A DNA stretch of 40,636 nucleotides from Bacillota bacterium (GTDB lineage Bacteria; Bacillota; Limnochordia; JAAZLZ01): the NCBI GenBank assembly GCA_012522085.1, contig JAAYLE010000109.1, positions 1 through 40,636 on the forward strand, read 5' to 3'. Under the pieces are notes generated by a model, which made no database searches, was not told the DNA's origin, and saw only the letters and a list, made by a program, of their open reading frames with translations. The position numbers and the translations under genes are program-made. Positions 7,375 through 15,955 of this stretch are shown here, piece by piece. Every line of letters starts with the position of its first letter. Within the stretch, counting starts at the first letter, position 1.

Positions 7375-7770
7375 GTGGGCCTGCCGAGGGAAATGCGGCT
7401 TCGCCGCGGAGCAGATTATCGTCGGGCCTTCGCGTACGGTCGGCGGAAGGCGAATCGACTCCTGACCTTGTATTACTTAAAGAATGATCAGCGTGTCAGC
7501 CGCGTCGGCCTGGTCTTGGGCCGGCGGGTTGGCAATGCGGTGCAGCGCAATAAAGTCCGACGCCGGCTGCAAGAGATACTGCGGGGACGCTGGAACGAGA
7601 TAAAGGATGGAAGGGATTTGGTCCTGGTCGTGCGCAAGGAAGCGAAGGACGCGGACTTCCGGCAGTTGGCGCAGGCGGTAGCCGATTTGACGGCGCGCGC
7701 AGGGCTGACAAAGGGTGACCAAGATGGGATGGATGACGGGTCTTTGGAGGTTGATGGGGGGCGGCCTTAA
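7375..7770 (+). CDS. rnpA: Ribonuclease P protein component
   Basis: Protein subunit of RNase P, which trims the 5' leader of pre-tRNAs together with the catalytic RNA. 131 residues from GTG 7375, giving the family start GLPREMRLRRGADYRRAF; ATG 7393 is an alternative. The RNR-type signature RNKVRRRLQEILRGRW is near residues 58-73, after VGLVLGRRVGNAV. The last 20 residues, after RAGLTKGD, are rich in Asp and Gly, look non-conserved, and overlap the start of yidD. The gene for the RNA partner (rnpB) is not in this window. Confidence 0.95.
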   Translation: MGLPREMRLRRGADYRRAFAYGRRKANRLLTLYYLKNDQRVSRVGLVLGRRVGNAVQRNKVRRRLQEILRGRWNEIKDGRDLVLVVRKEAKDADFRQLAQAVADLTARAGLTKGDQDGMDDGSLEVDGGRP

Positions 7771-7975
7771 GGCGCTGCTCCTGGGGACGCTTGATTTGTA
7801 TCAGCGGTTGATTTCCCCCCTAAAGCCGAGGACCTGTCGTTTTTATCCCACCTGTTCAGACTACGCGAAGCAGGCTATCATTAAATATGGTCCCTGGCGG
7901 GGGATGGGCAAGACCGCGCGGCGACTCTTGCGCTGCCACCCATTTCATCCAGGAGGCTACGATCCGGTTGACTGA
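7754..7975 (+). CDS. yidD: Membrane protein insertion efficiency factor YidD
   Basis: Small amphipathic protein that assists YidC-dependent membrane insertion. From ATG 7754 it has 73 residues: ALLLGTLDLYQRLISPLK, then the cysteine motif CRFYPTCSDYAKQA, and LLRCHPFHPGGYDPVD at the end, all diagnostic. GGAGG ends 3 nt before this ATG, which is short. GTG 7715 or ATG 7724 would add up to 13 residues (86 in total). It overlaps the rnpA tail and precedes yidC, the conserved order. Confidence 0.93.
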   Translation: MGGGLKALLLGTLDLYQRLISPLKPRTCRFYPTCSDYAKQAIIKYGPWRGMGKTARRLLRCHPFHPGGYDPVD

Positions 7976-8006
7976 GGCGGCATGAAGGCGGAATGGAGGC
8001 GATGGG

Positions 8007-8666
8007 TTGCAAATCTTCGACTATTTGGCAAGAGGGCTGGAATGGCTGCTTGAATATTTCGTCGGCCTGACGGGCAATGGCGGGCTCGCTATTTTACTTC
8101 TAACCGTCGTGATCAGAATCGTGCTGTATCCGCTGTTTACCAGTCAAACCCGCAGCATGGCCGCCATGAAGGAACTGCAGCCGGAAATGATGGCCTTGCA
8201 GAAAAAGTATAAGGACAATCCCCAGGAGTACCAGCGCAGGGTCATGGAGCTGTACAAGAAGCACAAGATCAACCCCTTTGGGGGCTGTCTGCCGATGTTG
8301 GTCCAGCTGCCTGTACTTTGGGCCTTATTTCGCGTTCTGCGTTCCTTTCCCTTTGGTGATGAGCCTTTCTTGTGGGTGACGGGCGGACTGGGCCAGCCCG
8401 ATCCTCTCTACATACTGCCGATTTTGTCGGCCGTGACCACCTATGCCCAAATGATGCAAACCAATCCCGATCCCTCGCAGAAGACCATGATGATGGTGAT
8501 GCCGGCCATGATTGGCTGGGTCAGCATAAAATTTCCCGCGGGCCTCGTGCTGTACTGGGTCATCAGCAACCTTTTTTCCATAGGCCAGCAGTATCTCATC
8601 ACCAGACAAGAACAGGGGCGGGTGAAGGAGGAAGACAAGGATGCGGACGGTGGAGGCGACAGGTAG
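8007..8666 (+). CDS. yidC: Membrane protein insertase YidC/SpoIIIJ type
   Basis: Inserts membrane proteins with or without SecYEG. 219 residues, the short Gram-positive form without the large periplasmic domain. Membrane segments are seen at LAILLLTVVIRIVLYPLF (with the conserved Arg), at MLVQLPVLWALFRVL, at DPLYILPILSAVTTYAQMM and near the C-terminus. A charged hairpin (KELQPEMMALQKKYKDN) follows the first segment. No lipobox Cys precedes the first segment. Start is TTG 8007 with GGAGG 7 nt upstream. The tail (residues 200-219) is acidic and overlaps jag by 26 nt. Confidence 0.95.
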   Translation: MQIFDYLARGLEWLLEYFVGLTGNGGLAILLLTVVIRIVLYPLFTSQTRSMAAMKELQPEMMALQKKYKDNPQEYQRRVMELYKKHKINPFGGCLPMLVQLPVLWALFRVLRSFPFGDEPFLWVTGGLGQPDPLYILPILSAVTTYAQMMQTNPDPSQKTMMMVMPAMIGWVSIKFPAGLVLYWVISNLFSIGQQYLITRQEQGRVKEEDKDADGGGDR

Positions 8667-9267
8667 GACCATCGAAGAAGCTGTAGCGGCCGCCCTGGCC
8701 GAGCTAGAGGCTGATCGGTCCCAGGTTGAAATTGAAGTCCTCGATGAAGGGACGAAAGGATTATTCGGAATCATCGGGTCAAAACAGGCCCGGGTGCGGG
8801 TGACCAGGGTAGTCACCCCTGAGGATAAAGCCCGGAGAGTGGCCTCTTGGCTAGAAGAGGCGGCCCGCCTGATGGGAGTCGACGCGGAGGCCAGCTGGCA
8901 GATGGAAGACGAATCCATCCGCGTGAACTTGAGTGGCGAAGGCCTTGGCCTGCTGATTGGTCGACGGGGTCAGACCCTCGATGCCTTGCAGTACCTGGCG
9001 GGCATGGTTGGCAACAAGGACGGCGGCCCGTGGCTGCGGGTCCTGGTCGATGCCGAGGGCTATCGGGAGCGCCGGGAGGAATCCTTGCGGGGCCTCGCCC
9101 TGCGGTCGGCGGATAAGGCCCGTCGGAACGGACGCCGGGTGGTGCTCGAGCCGATGAATGCCCATGAGCGGCGGATCATCCATATCTCCCTCCAAGATGA
9201 AGAGGGAGTCAGCACCTACAGCGAAGGGGTCGAACCTTACCGACGGGTGGTGATCTCTCCCCGGTGA
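8641..9267 (+). CDS. jag: Jag/KhpB (EloR) RNA-binding protein
   Basis: RNA-binding protein of the Jag/KhpB/EloR family, which affects cell elongation and sporulation in Bacillota. 208 residues with the three usual parts: Jag-N domain (residues 1-60, with EVLDEGTKGLFGIIGSKQA), a KH domain (about 75-150, with GLLIGRRGQTLDALQYL), and an R3H domain at the end (NAHERRIIHISL followed by GVEPYRRVVI). ATG 8641 has AAGGAGG 9 nt upstream, inside the yidC tail, so the two are translationally coupled. A terminator follows. Confidence 0.95.
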   Translation: MRTVEATGRTIEEAVAAALAELEADRSQVEIEVLDEGTKGLFGIIGSKQARVRVTRVVTPEDKARRVASWLEEAARLMGVDAEASWQMEDESIRVNLSGEGLGLLIGRRGQTLDALQYLAGMVGNKDGGPWLRVLVDAEGYRERREESLRGLALRSADKARRNGRRVVLEPMNAHERRIIHISLQDEEGVSTYSEGVEPYRRVVISPR

Positions 9268-9334
9268 CTTTTCGGGGGTTCTTTTCGGGAAAAAACTCGT
9301 TTCATGGCGAGTTCCTTGTCGATCACTTAGAGAG

Positions 9335-9362
9335 GCACGCTGTCCCAGGAAGCGTGCTTTTT
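9335..9362 (+). terminator. Rho-independent terminator after jag
   Basis: Stem GCACGCT (9335-9341) pairs exactly with AGCGTGC (9351-9357) around a 9 nt loop and is followed by five T. It closes the rpmH-rnpA-yidD-yidC-jag unit before mnmE. Confidence 0.75.
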
Positions 9363-9394
9363 GCATCCGGTAAAAAGGGGGAAAAGGGAGAAAA

Positions 9395-10765
9395 ATGATG
9401 GGTGTGGGGGATACCATCGCGGCAGTGGCGACTCCTCCCGGCGAAGGCGGCATCGGGATCATCCGCGTCAGCGGGCCCGACAGTATTCAGATCGTGGAAA
9501 GGATTTTTCATGGGAAAAAGCCCCTTTCCCAAGGAAGAAACCGGGAGATGCAGTACGGCCTCATCAAGGATGGGGAAGGCCAAGCCATCGATGAGGTCCT
9601 GGCTGTAGTCATGGGGGCCCCGAGGAGCTACACCAGGGAAGATGTGGTGGAAATTCACTGCCACGGCGGGATGGCGCCCCTGCGGCGGATCCTGGAATTG
9701 GTCCTGGCGGGAGGGGCGCGCCTGGCCGAGCCTGGCGAGTTTACCAAGCGCGCTTTCCTCAACGGCCGGCTGGATCTTTCCCAGGCGGAAGCCGTCATGG
9801 ATGTGATTCGGGCCCACAGCGATCGGGGGCTGCAGCTGGCGATAGATCAGCTGCGGGGGACCTTGGGCCGGCGGGTGACGGCCCTTAGGGGGGATCTCTT
9901 AGGGGTGCTGGCGGAGCTGGAAGCCCGGCTCGATTTCCCTGAAGAAGACATCCCGCTGGCCGATCGGGAAAGGACAGCCCGCATCCTGAAGGAGTGCGCC
10001 GCCCGCATCGCCGATTTGCTGGCCGGCTTTAAGGGCGGACGGGCCCTGCGGGAAGGCGTCCGCACAGTCATTGTGGGCCGGCCTAATGTGGGCAAGTCCA
10101 CCCTGCTCAACACCCTCCTCGGCGAGGACCGGGCCATCGTCACCTCGATTCCCGGAACGACCCGGGATGTGATCGAAGAGGTGATCCTCATTGCCGGAGT
10201 GCCGGTCCGTCTAGTTGATACCGCTGGGATCCGCCAAGGGCTCGATGAAGCTGAGCGGCTGGGGGTGGAGCGCAGTCGGCAGCAGGCTGCCCGGGCGGAC
10301 CTGATCCTGTTGGTGATCGATGGCTCCGTCCCCCTGGAGGAAGAGGACTGGCTCCTGATGGGGGAAGCGGCGGGCCGTGAGGCCATCGTCCTGATCAATA
10401 AAGGGGATCTGCCCCAAAGGACCTTGCCGGAAGATGTCAAGGCCCACCTTCCCTGCGCTCCCCTTTTGAAGGTGAGCCTCAAAGAGGGCTGGGGCCTTGA
10501 TGAGCTGAAAAAGACCATCTATGATCAGGTTGTGGGGCAGGGCCTGGAGGGGGTCATGGTGGCCAACCTGCGCCACGCAAAGGCCCTCGAGGAAGCCTTG
10601 GCGGCGGTGAAGGGGGCCGCCGAGGCTCTCGATCGGGGCCTTTCCGATGAGCTGATTTGCGTCGATGTGCGGGCGGCGTTGACGGCCCTCGGCAAGATAA
10701 CCGGGGAGAGCGTCGATGGGGACCTGCTCGATGAGATCTTTAGCCGCTTTTGCCTTGGCAAGTAG
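9395..10765 (+). CDS. mnmE: tRNA modification GTPase MnmE
   Basis: With MnmG it forms the complex that adds the carboxymethylaminomethyl group to U34 of certain tRNAs. 456 residues, normal length. N-terminal folate-binding region starts DTIAAVATPPGEGGIGIIRVSG. The GTPase part has GRPNVGKS (228-235), DTAG and NKGD. It ends in FCLGK, a variant of the C-terminal CIGK motif that keeps the essential Cys. ATG 9395 (or 9398) has GGGAG a few nt upstream. mnmG follows after 11 nt. Confidence 0.97.
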   Translation: MMGVGDTIAAVATPPGEGGIGIIRVSGPDSIQIVERIFHGKKPLSQGRNREMQYGLIKDGEGQAIDEVLAVVMGAPRSYTREDVVEIHCHGGMAPLRRILELVLAGGARLAEPGEFTKRAFLNGRLDLSQAEAVMDVIRAHSDRGLQLAIDQLRGTLGRRVTALRGDLLGVLAELEARLDFPEEDIPLADRERTARILKECAARIADLLAGFKGGRALREGVRTVIVGRPNVGKSTLLNTLLGEDRAIVTSIPGTTRDVIEEVILIAGVPVRLVDTAGIRQGLDEAERLGVERSRQQAARADLILLVIDGSVPLEEEDWLLMGEAAGREAIVLINKGDLPQRTLPEDVKAHLPCAPLLKVSLKEGWGLDELKKTIYDQVVGQGLEGVMVANLRHAKALEEALAAVKGAAEALDRGLSDELICVDVRAALTALGKITGESVDGDLLDEIFSRFCLGK

Positions 10766-10776
10766 AGGTGACCGGG

Positions 10777-12612
10777 ATGGTTTACGATGTGATCGTCATC
10801 GGCGGTGGACATGCGGGGTGTGAAGGGGCCTTGGCCGCAAGTCGCCTGGGGTGCCGCACCTTGATGTTGACCATAAAATATGAGGATATCGCCTTGATGC
10901 CTTGCAACCCATCCCTGGGGGGGCCGGGCAAGGGGCAGCTGATCCGGGAGCTTGACGCCCTGGGGGGCGAGATGGCTCGGAATATCGATCAGGAATACAT
11001 GCAAATGAGGCTCTTGAATCGGGGCAAGGGGCCTGCCGTCAGGGCCCTCAGGGCTCAGGCGGACCTGGCCGGCTATCAGCGGCGGATGCGCCGCGTGGTG
11101 AGGAGCCAGGCGGACTTGGAAGTGGCCGAGGGGAAGGTGACCGATCTTTACGGCGGTCCCCCGTGGATTGTCGAGACGGCCGATGGCGCCCGGTACGAGG
11201 GGAGATGCGTGATCGTCGCCACCGGCACCCATCTGCGGGCGGAGATCCACCGGGGTGATGAGCGCTTTGCCCCGGAAGGATCTTCCGATCTGACGACAGC
11301 CCTGGAAAGGCTGGGCCTGCGGACCATTCGGCTGAAAACGGGGACTTCTCCCAGGGTTGACGGGCGGACGATCGATTACAGCAAAATGCAGATCCAGCCG
11401 GGGGAAGATCTTAGGGAAGGATTTTCCTTCGACGGGGAGCTGCCCCGCAAACGGCAAGCCCCCTGCTATCTCACCTACACCACCGAAGCCACCGAGGCAT
11501 TGGTCCTGGAAAACCTGAACCGGGCTTCCCTCTTTAGCGGCGCCATCGTCGGGGTCGGCCCCCGCTACTGTCCCTCCATCGAGATCAAAATGCATCGGTT
11601 TGCCGGGAGGCGCCAGCAGGTCTTCATCGAGCCTTTAGGATGGCAGACGCCCACTGTGTACCTCGCCGGCGTTTCCACGAGCCTTCCCCGGGAAATCCAG
11701 GAAAAGCTCTTGGCCACCATCCCGGGCCTGGAGAAAGCCAGGATCACTGCCTTCGGGTATGCCATCGAGTACGATTCCCTCGAGTGGGGCCAGCTCGGGT
11801 CCACCTTACAGATCAAGGATAGGGACGGGTTGTTCTTTGCCGGGCAGATCAACGGCACCTCCGGGTACGAAGAAGCTGCAGTCCAGGGGCTCATAGCCGG
11901 CATCAACGCAGCTGCGAAGGTGAAAGGGGAAGAGCCCTTGATCCTGGGTCGCGATGAGGCCTACATTGGGGTGTTGATCGACGATCTGGTGACGAAGGAG
12001 CTCGATGAGCCCTACCGGATGCTCACGGCCCGGGTCGAGTATCGCCTCTCCCTGCGTCAGGACAACGCGGATTGGCGGCTGATGGAAGTTGGCCACCGTC
12101 GCGGGTTGATCGATGGGGAGCGCCTGGCGCGAATGCAAAGGCGTTGGGAGATGGTCTGGGCCGCGAAGGAGCACCTAGAGGAAGCGGCCGTCTCGCCGCG
12201 GCAGGAGGTGCAAGAGATCCTGACAGCAGCCGGGACGAGCCCCCTGGCGGAACCGGCGACCCTAGCGGAGATCCTGCGCCGGCAAGATGTAGACTACGGA
12301 CTCATTGTCAAGCTGGGAGGGAGGCCCCTGCCCCCTGAGATCGCGGCCTTGGTGGAAGTGGAAGTGAAATACGCGGGGTACTTGGCCAAGGAGAAAAAGG
12401 CCGTTGAGCGTTTTCGGCGGCTAGAGGGGATGATGCTCCCGGAAAACTGGGACTACGCTTCGATTACGGGACTTTCCCAGGAGGCCAAAGAGAAGCTGAG
12501 CCGGGCCCGTCCCAGGTCTTTAGGGCAGGCAGCCCGGATCGGGGGCGTCAGCCCCGCAGACATGAGCGTGTTAATGGTAGCCTTGCACCGGGAGAGGGGA
12601 ATGAAAAGTTGA
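10777..12612 (+). CDS. mnmG: tRNA uridine-5-carboxymethylaminomethyl modification enzyme MnmG
   Basis: FAD- and NADH-binding partner of MnmE. 611 residues from ATG 10777 (YDVIVIGGGHAGCEGALAA gives the FAD Rossmann motif), preferred over an in-frame upstream ATG inside mnmE because GAGGTGA lies just before it. Other family marks are NPSLGGPGKGQLIRELDALGG, the Cys-containing PRKRQAPCYLTYT, and NGTSGYEEAAVQG. It overlaps rsmG by 4 nt (the TTGA at 12609-12612), so translation is likely coupled. Confidence 0.97.
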   Translation: MVYDVIVIGGGHAGCEGALAASRLGCRTLMLTIKYEDIALMPCNPSLGGPGKGQLIRELDALGGEMARNIDQEYMQMRLLNRGKGPAVRALRAQADLAGYQRRMRRVVRSQADLEVAEGKVTDLYGGPPWIVETADGARYEGRCVIVATGTHLRAEIHRGDERFAPEGSSDLTTALERLGLRTIRLKTGTSPRVDGRTIDYSKMQIQPGEDLREGFSFDGELPRKRQAPCYLTYTTEATEALVLENLNRASLFSGAIVGVGPRYCPSIEIKMHRFAGRRQQVFIEPLGWQTPTVYLAGVSTSLPREIQEKLLATIPGLEKARITAFGYAIEYDSLEWGQLGSTLQIKDRDGLFFAGQINGTSGYEEAAVQGLIAGINAAAKVKGEEPLILGRDEAYIGVLIDDLVTKELDEPYRMLTARVEYRLSLRQDNADWRLMEVGHRRGLIDGERLARMQRRWEMVWAAKEHLEEAAVSPRQEVQEILTAAGTSPLAEPATLAEILRRQDVDYGLIVKLGGRPLPPEIAALVEVEVKYAGYLAKEKKAVERFRRLEGMMLPENWDYASITGLSQEAKEKLSRARPRSLGQAARIGGVSPADMSVLMVALHRERGMKS

Positions 12613-13331
12613 CGGAAGCAGCCTTGCGGGAAATCCTGCGGGAGGGCCTAGCCACCTGGGGGCTGAGCCTGACCGAAAGTCAAGAAGAACTTATGATTGC
12701 CTTCCTCGAGGATCTGGGCGCCGCGAACCAGCGGATGAACCTGACGGCCATCACCGACCCGGAGGAGATGGCCGTCAAACATATCCTCGACTCGTTAGCC
12801 GCGGCGTTGGCGGTCGATCTGGAAGAGGGGAAGACCCTCGTGGACGTGGGGAGCGGAGGAGGCCTGCCGGGGATTCCCCTGAAGATCTTCCAGCCGGGAT
12901 TGGAGCTTACCCTCATGGAGGCTTCGCGGAAGAAGGCCGAGTTTCTCGAGGCTGTCTGTAAGCGCCTCTTTCCCGACGGGTGGCAAGTGATCTGGAGTCG
13001 GGCGGAGGATGCGGGCCGAGGATCATGGCGGGAGAGTTTCGATTTGGTCACCGCCCGGGCGGTGGCCTCCATGCGGGTCCTGGCCGAGTATTGCCTCCCC
13101 TTGGCCCGGGTAGGAGGAGTGTTCCTCGCCCTAAAGGGGCCCGAGGGAGCGAAGGAGCTGGACGATGCGGCTCGGGCCATCGAAGTATTGGGGGGGCAGG
13201 TGGAAAAGACGGTTCCCGTCCTCCTGCCCAAGGGCGCTGGAGAAAGGCTCCTGATCGCCATCAGAAAGAAGAGCGCGACACCGGCGAACTACCCGCGCCG
13301 GGCCGGCATCCCGCAGAAAAGACCCCTCTAG
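12609..13331 (+). CDS. rsmG: 16S rRNA (guanine527-N7) methyltransferase RsmG
   Basis: Methylates G527 of 16S rRNA with SAM; loss gives low-level streptomycin resistance in other bacteria. 240 residues, normal length. SAM site DVGSGGGLPGIPLKI is at about residues 78-92, preceded by MNLTAITDPEEMAVKHILDSL, the family's N-terminal signature. Start is TTG 12609 with GGGAGAGGGG upstream. A GC-rich inverted repeat (CTCCCC/GGGGAG at about 13333-13347) lies right after the stop but lacks a T run, so it is not a clear terminator. Confidence 0.96.
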   Translation: MTEAALREILREGLATWGLSLTESQEELMIAFLEDLGAANQRMNLTAITDPEEMAVKHILDSLAAALAVDLEEGKTLVDVGSGGGLPGIPLKIFQPGLELTLMEASRKKAEFLEAVCKRLFPDGWQVIWSRAEDAGRGSWRESFDLVTARAVASMRVLAEYCLPLARVGGVFLALKGPEGAKELDDAARAIEVLGGQVEKTVPVLLPKGAGERLLIAIRKKSATPANYPRRAGIPQKRPL

Positions 13332-13426
13332 CTCCCCTCCGGGGAGGAAGAATTGCCCCTGGAGAAGAACTTCTTACCGATCGGCAGGGCCCTCGGGAAT
13401 GGGCCAAGAGGAAAGGGGTGGATAGG

Positions 13427-14320
13427 GTGAAGCTGACGGATCTGCTCCGGGCCCGTTCGGTTAAGGAGGACAGAGAGGATGCCGCGCCCCCGCTGGAGAT
13501 GGAAGGGAAGGTCCAGTGGCGAGAGGAGATCGTCGCCGTTCCCATTGAAGAGATTAGACCAAGCCCTTATCAGCCCCGGAAGCGGATCGATCAAGGGAAG
13601 ATAGAAGAGCTGGCCGCATCCATCGCAGAGCATGGGCTCCTTCATCCGGTGGTGGTCCGGATGATAGAGGGCGGATACGAACTGGTGGTCGGGGAACGGC
13701 GCTGGCGTGCTTGCCAGCGGTTAGGATGGCGGTCGATCCCCGCGGTGGTAAGGACGCTATCGGAGCAAGCGGCCGCGGAGCTGGCCCTGATCGAGAATTT
13801 GCAGCGGAAGGATTTGGACTTCTTCGAAGAGGCCGAAGGTTATCAGCGCCTCATCACCGAGTTTGACTTGACCCAGGAAGAACTGGCCCGGCGGGTCGGC
13901 TGCTCCCAATCGGCCATTGCGAACAAGCTGCGGCTATTGCGCCTCCACCCGCAGGTCCGGGAGGCGATTATTTCCCGGGAAATAATTTCCGAAAGACACG
14001 CCCGGGCCCTCCTGCGCCTTGAATCCCCCGGAGAACAACTGGCGATGATCGAGCGGATCGCTAAGGAGGAGCTTAGCGTCAAGAAGGTGGAGCAGCTCAT
14101 CGCCGCGCGGGAAGGGAAAGAGAGGAGCAAGGGGCAAAGGTGGATCGGCGTCATGAAGGATGTGCGTCCCTTCATGAACAGCCTGAGGAAGTTGACAGGC
14201 CAGCTTGAGCGGGCGGGACTGGCGGTGACCATTGAAGAGGAGTCCAAAGGGCGGGATGAAGTCGTCATCCAGATTCGCATCGGGCGGCGGAGCAGAGACT
14301 CAGAGGAAGGGCGGGAGTAG
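13427..14320 (+). CDS. noc: Nucleoid occlusion protein Noc (ParB family)
   Basis: ParB-family DNA-binding CTPase; in B. subtilis Noc binds its own sites and prevents division over the nucleoid. 297 residues from GTG 13427 (GTG 13418 also possible). Order: N-terminal segment, ParB domain with IEEIRPSPYQPRK, VVGERRWRACQRLGW and LALIENLQRKDLDFFEEAEGY, helix-turn-helix around LTQEELARRVGCSQSAIANK, then a C-terminal dimer domain. It lies between rsmG and parA, the Noc position, and a perfect match to the Noc-binding consensus lies within it. A second ParB paralogue follows after parA. The long N-terminal reading frame over rsmG is not real. Confidence 0.9.
   Translation: MKLTDLLRARSVKEDREDAAPPLEMEGKVQWREEIVAVPIEEIRPSPYQPRKRIDQGKIEELAASIAEHGLLHPVVVRMIEGGYELVVGERRWRACQRLGWRSIPAVVRTLSEQAAAELALIENLQRKDLDFFEEAEGYQRLITEFDLTQEELARRVGCSQSAIANKLRLLRLHPQVREAIISREIISERHARALLRLESPGEQLAMIERIAKEELSVKKVEQLIAAREGKERSKGQRWIGVMKDVRPFMNSLRKLTGQLERAGLAVTIEEESKGRDEVVIQIRIGRRSRDSEEGRE
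13967..13986. promoter_or_regulatory. Noc-binding site inside noc
   Basis: ATTATTTCCCGGGAAATAAT is a perfect 20-bp palindrome whose core ATTTCCCGGGAAAT (13970-13983) equals the known B. subtilis Noc-binding consensus. It encodes part of IISREIIS in Noc. A weaker 12/14 match is in parA at 14629-14642. Confidence 0.8.
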
Positions 14321-14325
14321 GTAAG

Positions 14326-15084
14326 ATGGCCAAAGTCTTGGTGGTAGTGAACCAGAAGGGCGGAGTAGGCAAGAGCACGACGGCGGTCAATTTGGGGGCC
14401 TACCTGGCCGATGCTGGGAAGAAGGTGCTGCTCATCGATGCGGATCCCCAGGGCAACGCGACTAGCGGGCTGGGCATCAACAAAGCTGAAGTTGAAGAGT
14501 GTATGTACAGCGTGTTGATTGAGGGGCGGCCCCTGGAGGAGATCCTCCTGCCCAGTCCGGTAGAAGGATTGAAGGTGGCGCCCGCGACTATCGAGCTGGC
14601 CGGCGCCGAGGTGGAGCTGGTTTCCGTCATTTCCCGGGAGTTTCGGCTGCGCAAGGCCATCGCCGGGGTCCGGGAGAAGTACGACTACATTCTCATCGAT
14701 GCGCCCCCATCCCTTGGTCTGCTCACCATCAATGGGCTCACGGCGGCCGACGGGGCACTGGTGCCGATTCAATGTGAGTATTACGCCCTGGAGGGCCTGA
14801 GCCAGCTGCTGCGGACCATTGAGCTGGTGCGGGAGCACTTAAATCCCGGTCTGCAGATTGAGGGAGTGTTGATGACCATGTATGACGCCCGGACCAACTT
14901 GTCCCAGCAGGTGGTCGAGGAGATCAGGGGGGTATTCGGCGATAAGGTCTATCAGGCGGTCATCCCCCGGAATGTGCGGCTCAGTGAGGCGCCCAGTTTT
15001 GGGCTGCCCATCATCAAGTACGATGCCAAGTCCAAAGGGGCCGAGGCCTACCGGCGGCTGGCGGAAGAGGTGATGGCGGGATGA
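14326..15084 (+). CDS. parA: Chromosome partitioning ATPase ParA/Soj
   Basis: Walker-type ATPase that drives origin segregation and, in Bacillus, also modulates DnaA. 252 residues, typical of chromosomal Soj. The deviant Walker A KGGVGKST is at residues 11-18, DADPQGNAT at about 40-48, and YILIDAPPSLG in the middle. It starts 5 nt after noc and overlaps parB by the 4 nt ATGA. The order noc-parA-parB matches the origin region of Bacillota. Confidence 0.97.
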   Translation: MAKVLVVVNQKGGVGKSTTAVNLGAYLADAGKKVLLIDADPQGNATSGLGINKAEVEECMYSVLIEGRPLEEILLPSPVEGLKVAPATIELAGAEVELVSVISREFRLRKAIAGVREKYDYILIDAPPSLGLLTINGLTAADGALVPIQCEYYALEGLSQLLRTIELVREHLNPGLQIEGVLMTMYDARTNLSQQVVEEIRGVFGDKVYQAVIPRNVRLSEAPSFGLPIIKYDAKSKGAEAYRRLAEEVMAG

Positions 15085-15929
15085 GCAGACAAGCCCTGGG
15101 AAAGGGTCTGCGGGCTTTAATGGGAACAGGAGAGCAAGTCCGGGAGCAGGTGCAGCAGATTCAGCTAGACGAGATCCGGCCTAATCCCTTCCAGCCGCGG
15201 CGGACTTTCGATGAGGCCAGCCTGGAGGAGCTGAGCGATTCCATTCGGCGCCAGGGGGTCTTGCAGCCGGTAGTCGTGCGGCCCATGGGGGATTCGTATG
15301 AGCTAATCGTGGGCGAACGGCGGTGGCGGGCCTCGGCCAAGGCTGGACTGAAAGAGATCCCGGCCATCGTCCGGCACGTGAGCGACGAGGAAATGATGGC
15401 CCAGGCCCTGGTGGAGAATATCCAGCGGGAGGATCTCAATCCCATCGAAGAGGCCCACGCCTATCGGCAGCTGATGCAGCTTGCCGGTTTGACCCAGGAG
15501 GAGTTGGCCGCCATGGTGGGGAAGAAGCGTCCCACAGTGGCTAATTCCCTGCGCCTCTTGTCCCTCACGGCCGAAGTGCAGGGGATGGTCCTAGAGGGAA
15601 AGCTCAGCGCAGGACACGCCAAGGTCCTCCTCAGTCTGGAGGGCAAAGAACAGGTGAAGGCGGCCCTCCAGGTAGTCGAGGAAGGCCTGTCGGTCCGGGA
15701 GACGGAGCGCCTTGTGCAGAGTCTGATGAAGAAAAAGGTTCCACGTGGAACAACGAAGAAACAAAGTTCCTTGAGTCCCCAATTGGCCCAGGTGGAGAGC
15801 CTGCTGCAAGAGGCTTTGGGAACCCGGGTGCGCATCAAGCCCCGGAGCAAATCCGGCGGCAGGATTGAGATCGAGTATTACACCAGTGAGGACATCAACC
15901 GGATCGTGAGTAGTCTCCTCAGAGAATGA
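15081..15929 (+). CDS. parB: Chromosome partitioning protein ParB/Spo0J
   Basis: CTP-dependent sliding clamp that loads on parS and spreads, organising the origin. 282 residues. The N-terminus MSRQALGKGLRALM is the ParA-stimulating peptide. ParB boxes are NPFQPRRTFDE, IVGERRWRASAKAG and ALVENIQREDLNPIEEAHAYRQL. The HTH is LTQEELAAMVGKKRPTVANS. The segment KVPRGTT is encoded by a parS site lying inside the gene (15737-15752). Conservation of LGKGL and the HTH distinguishes it from Noc. Confidence 0.97.
   Translation: MSRQALGKGLRALMGTGEQVREQVQQIQLDEIRPNPFQPRRTFDEASLEELSDSIRRQGVLQPVVVRPMGDSYELIVGERRWRASAKAGLKEIPAIVRHVSDEEMMAQALVENIQREDLNPIEEAHAYRQLMQLAGLTQEELAAMVGKKRPTVANSLRLLSLTAEVQGMVLEGKLSAGHAKVLLSLEGKEQVKAALQVVEEGLSVRETERLVQSLMKKKVPRGTTKKQSSLSPQLAQVESLLQEALGTRVRIKPRSKSGGRIEIEYYTSEDINRIVSSLLRE
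15737..15752. promoter_or_regulatory. parS site inside parB
   Basis: GGTTCCACGTGGAACA contains the perfect palindrome GTTCCACGTGGAAC (15738-15751), a close match to the Bacillus parS consensus TGTTNCACGTGAAACA. B. subtilis also carries a parS within spo0J, so position and sequence agree. Confidence 0.88.
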
Positions 15930-15955
15930 AGGACTGTTAACGCAGGAGGACAGCG

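Noticed and set aside
10525-11595. 356-residue minus-strand frame opposite mnmE and mnmG
   Set aside because: Antisense to two conserved genes and without any recognisable domain.
11685-11698. Additional Noc-binding site in mnmG (CTTCCCCGGGAAAT)
   Set aside because: Only one arm matches; two mismatches around CCCGGG are expected by chance in GC-rich sequence.
12980-13426. N-terminal extension of the noc reading frame into rsmG
   Set aside because: The extra residues are low-complexity Gly/Arg/Pro-rich translation of rsmG in another frame. Noc homology begins after 13427.
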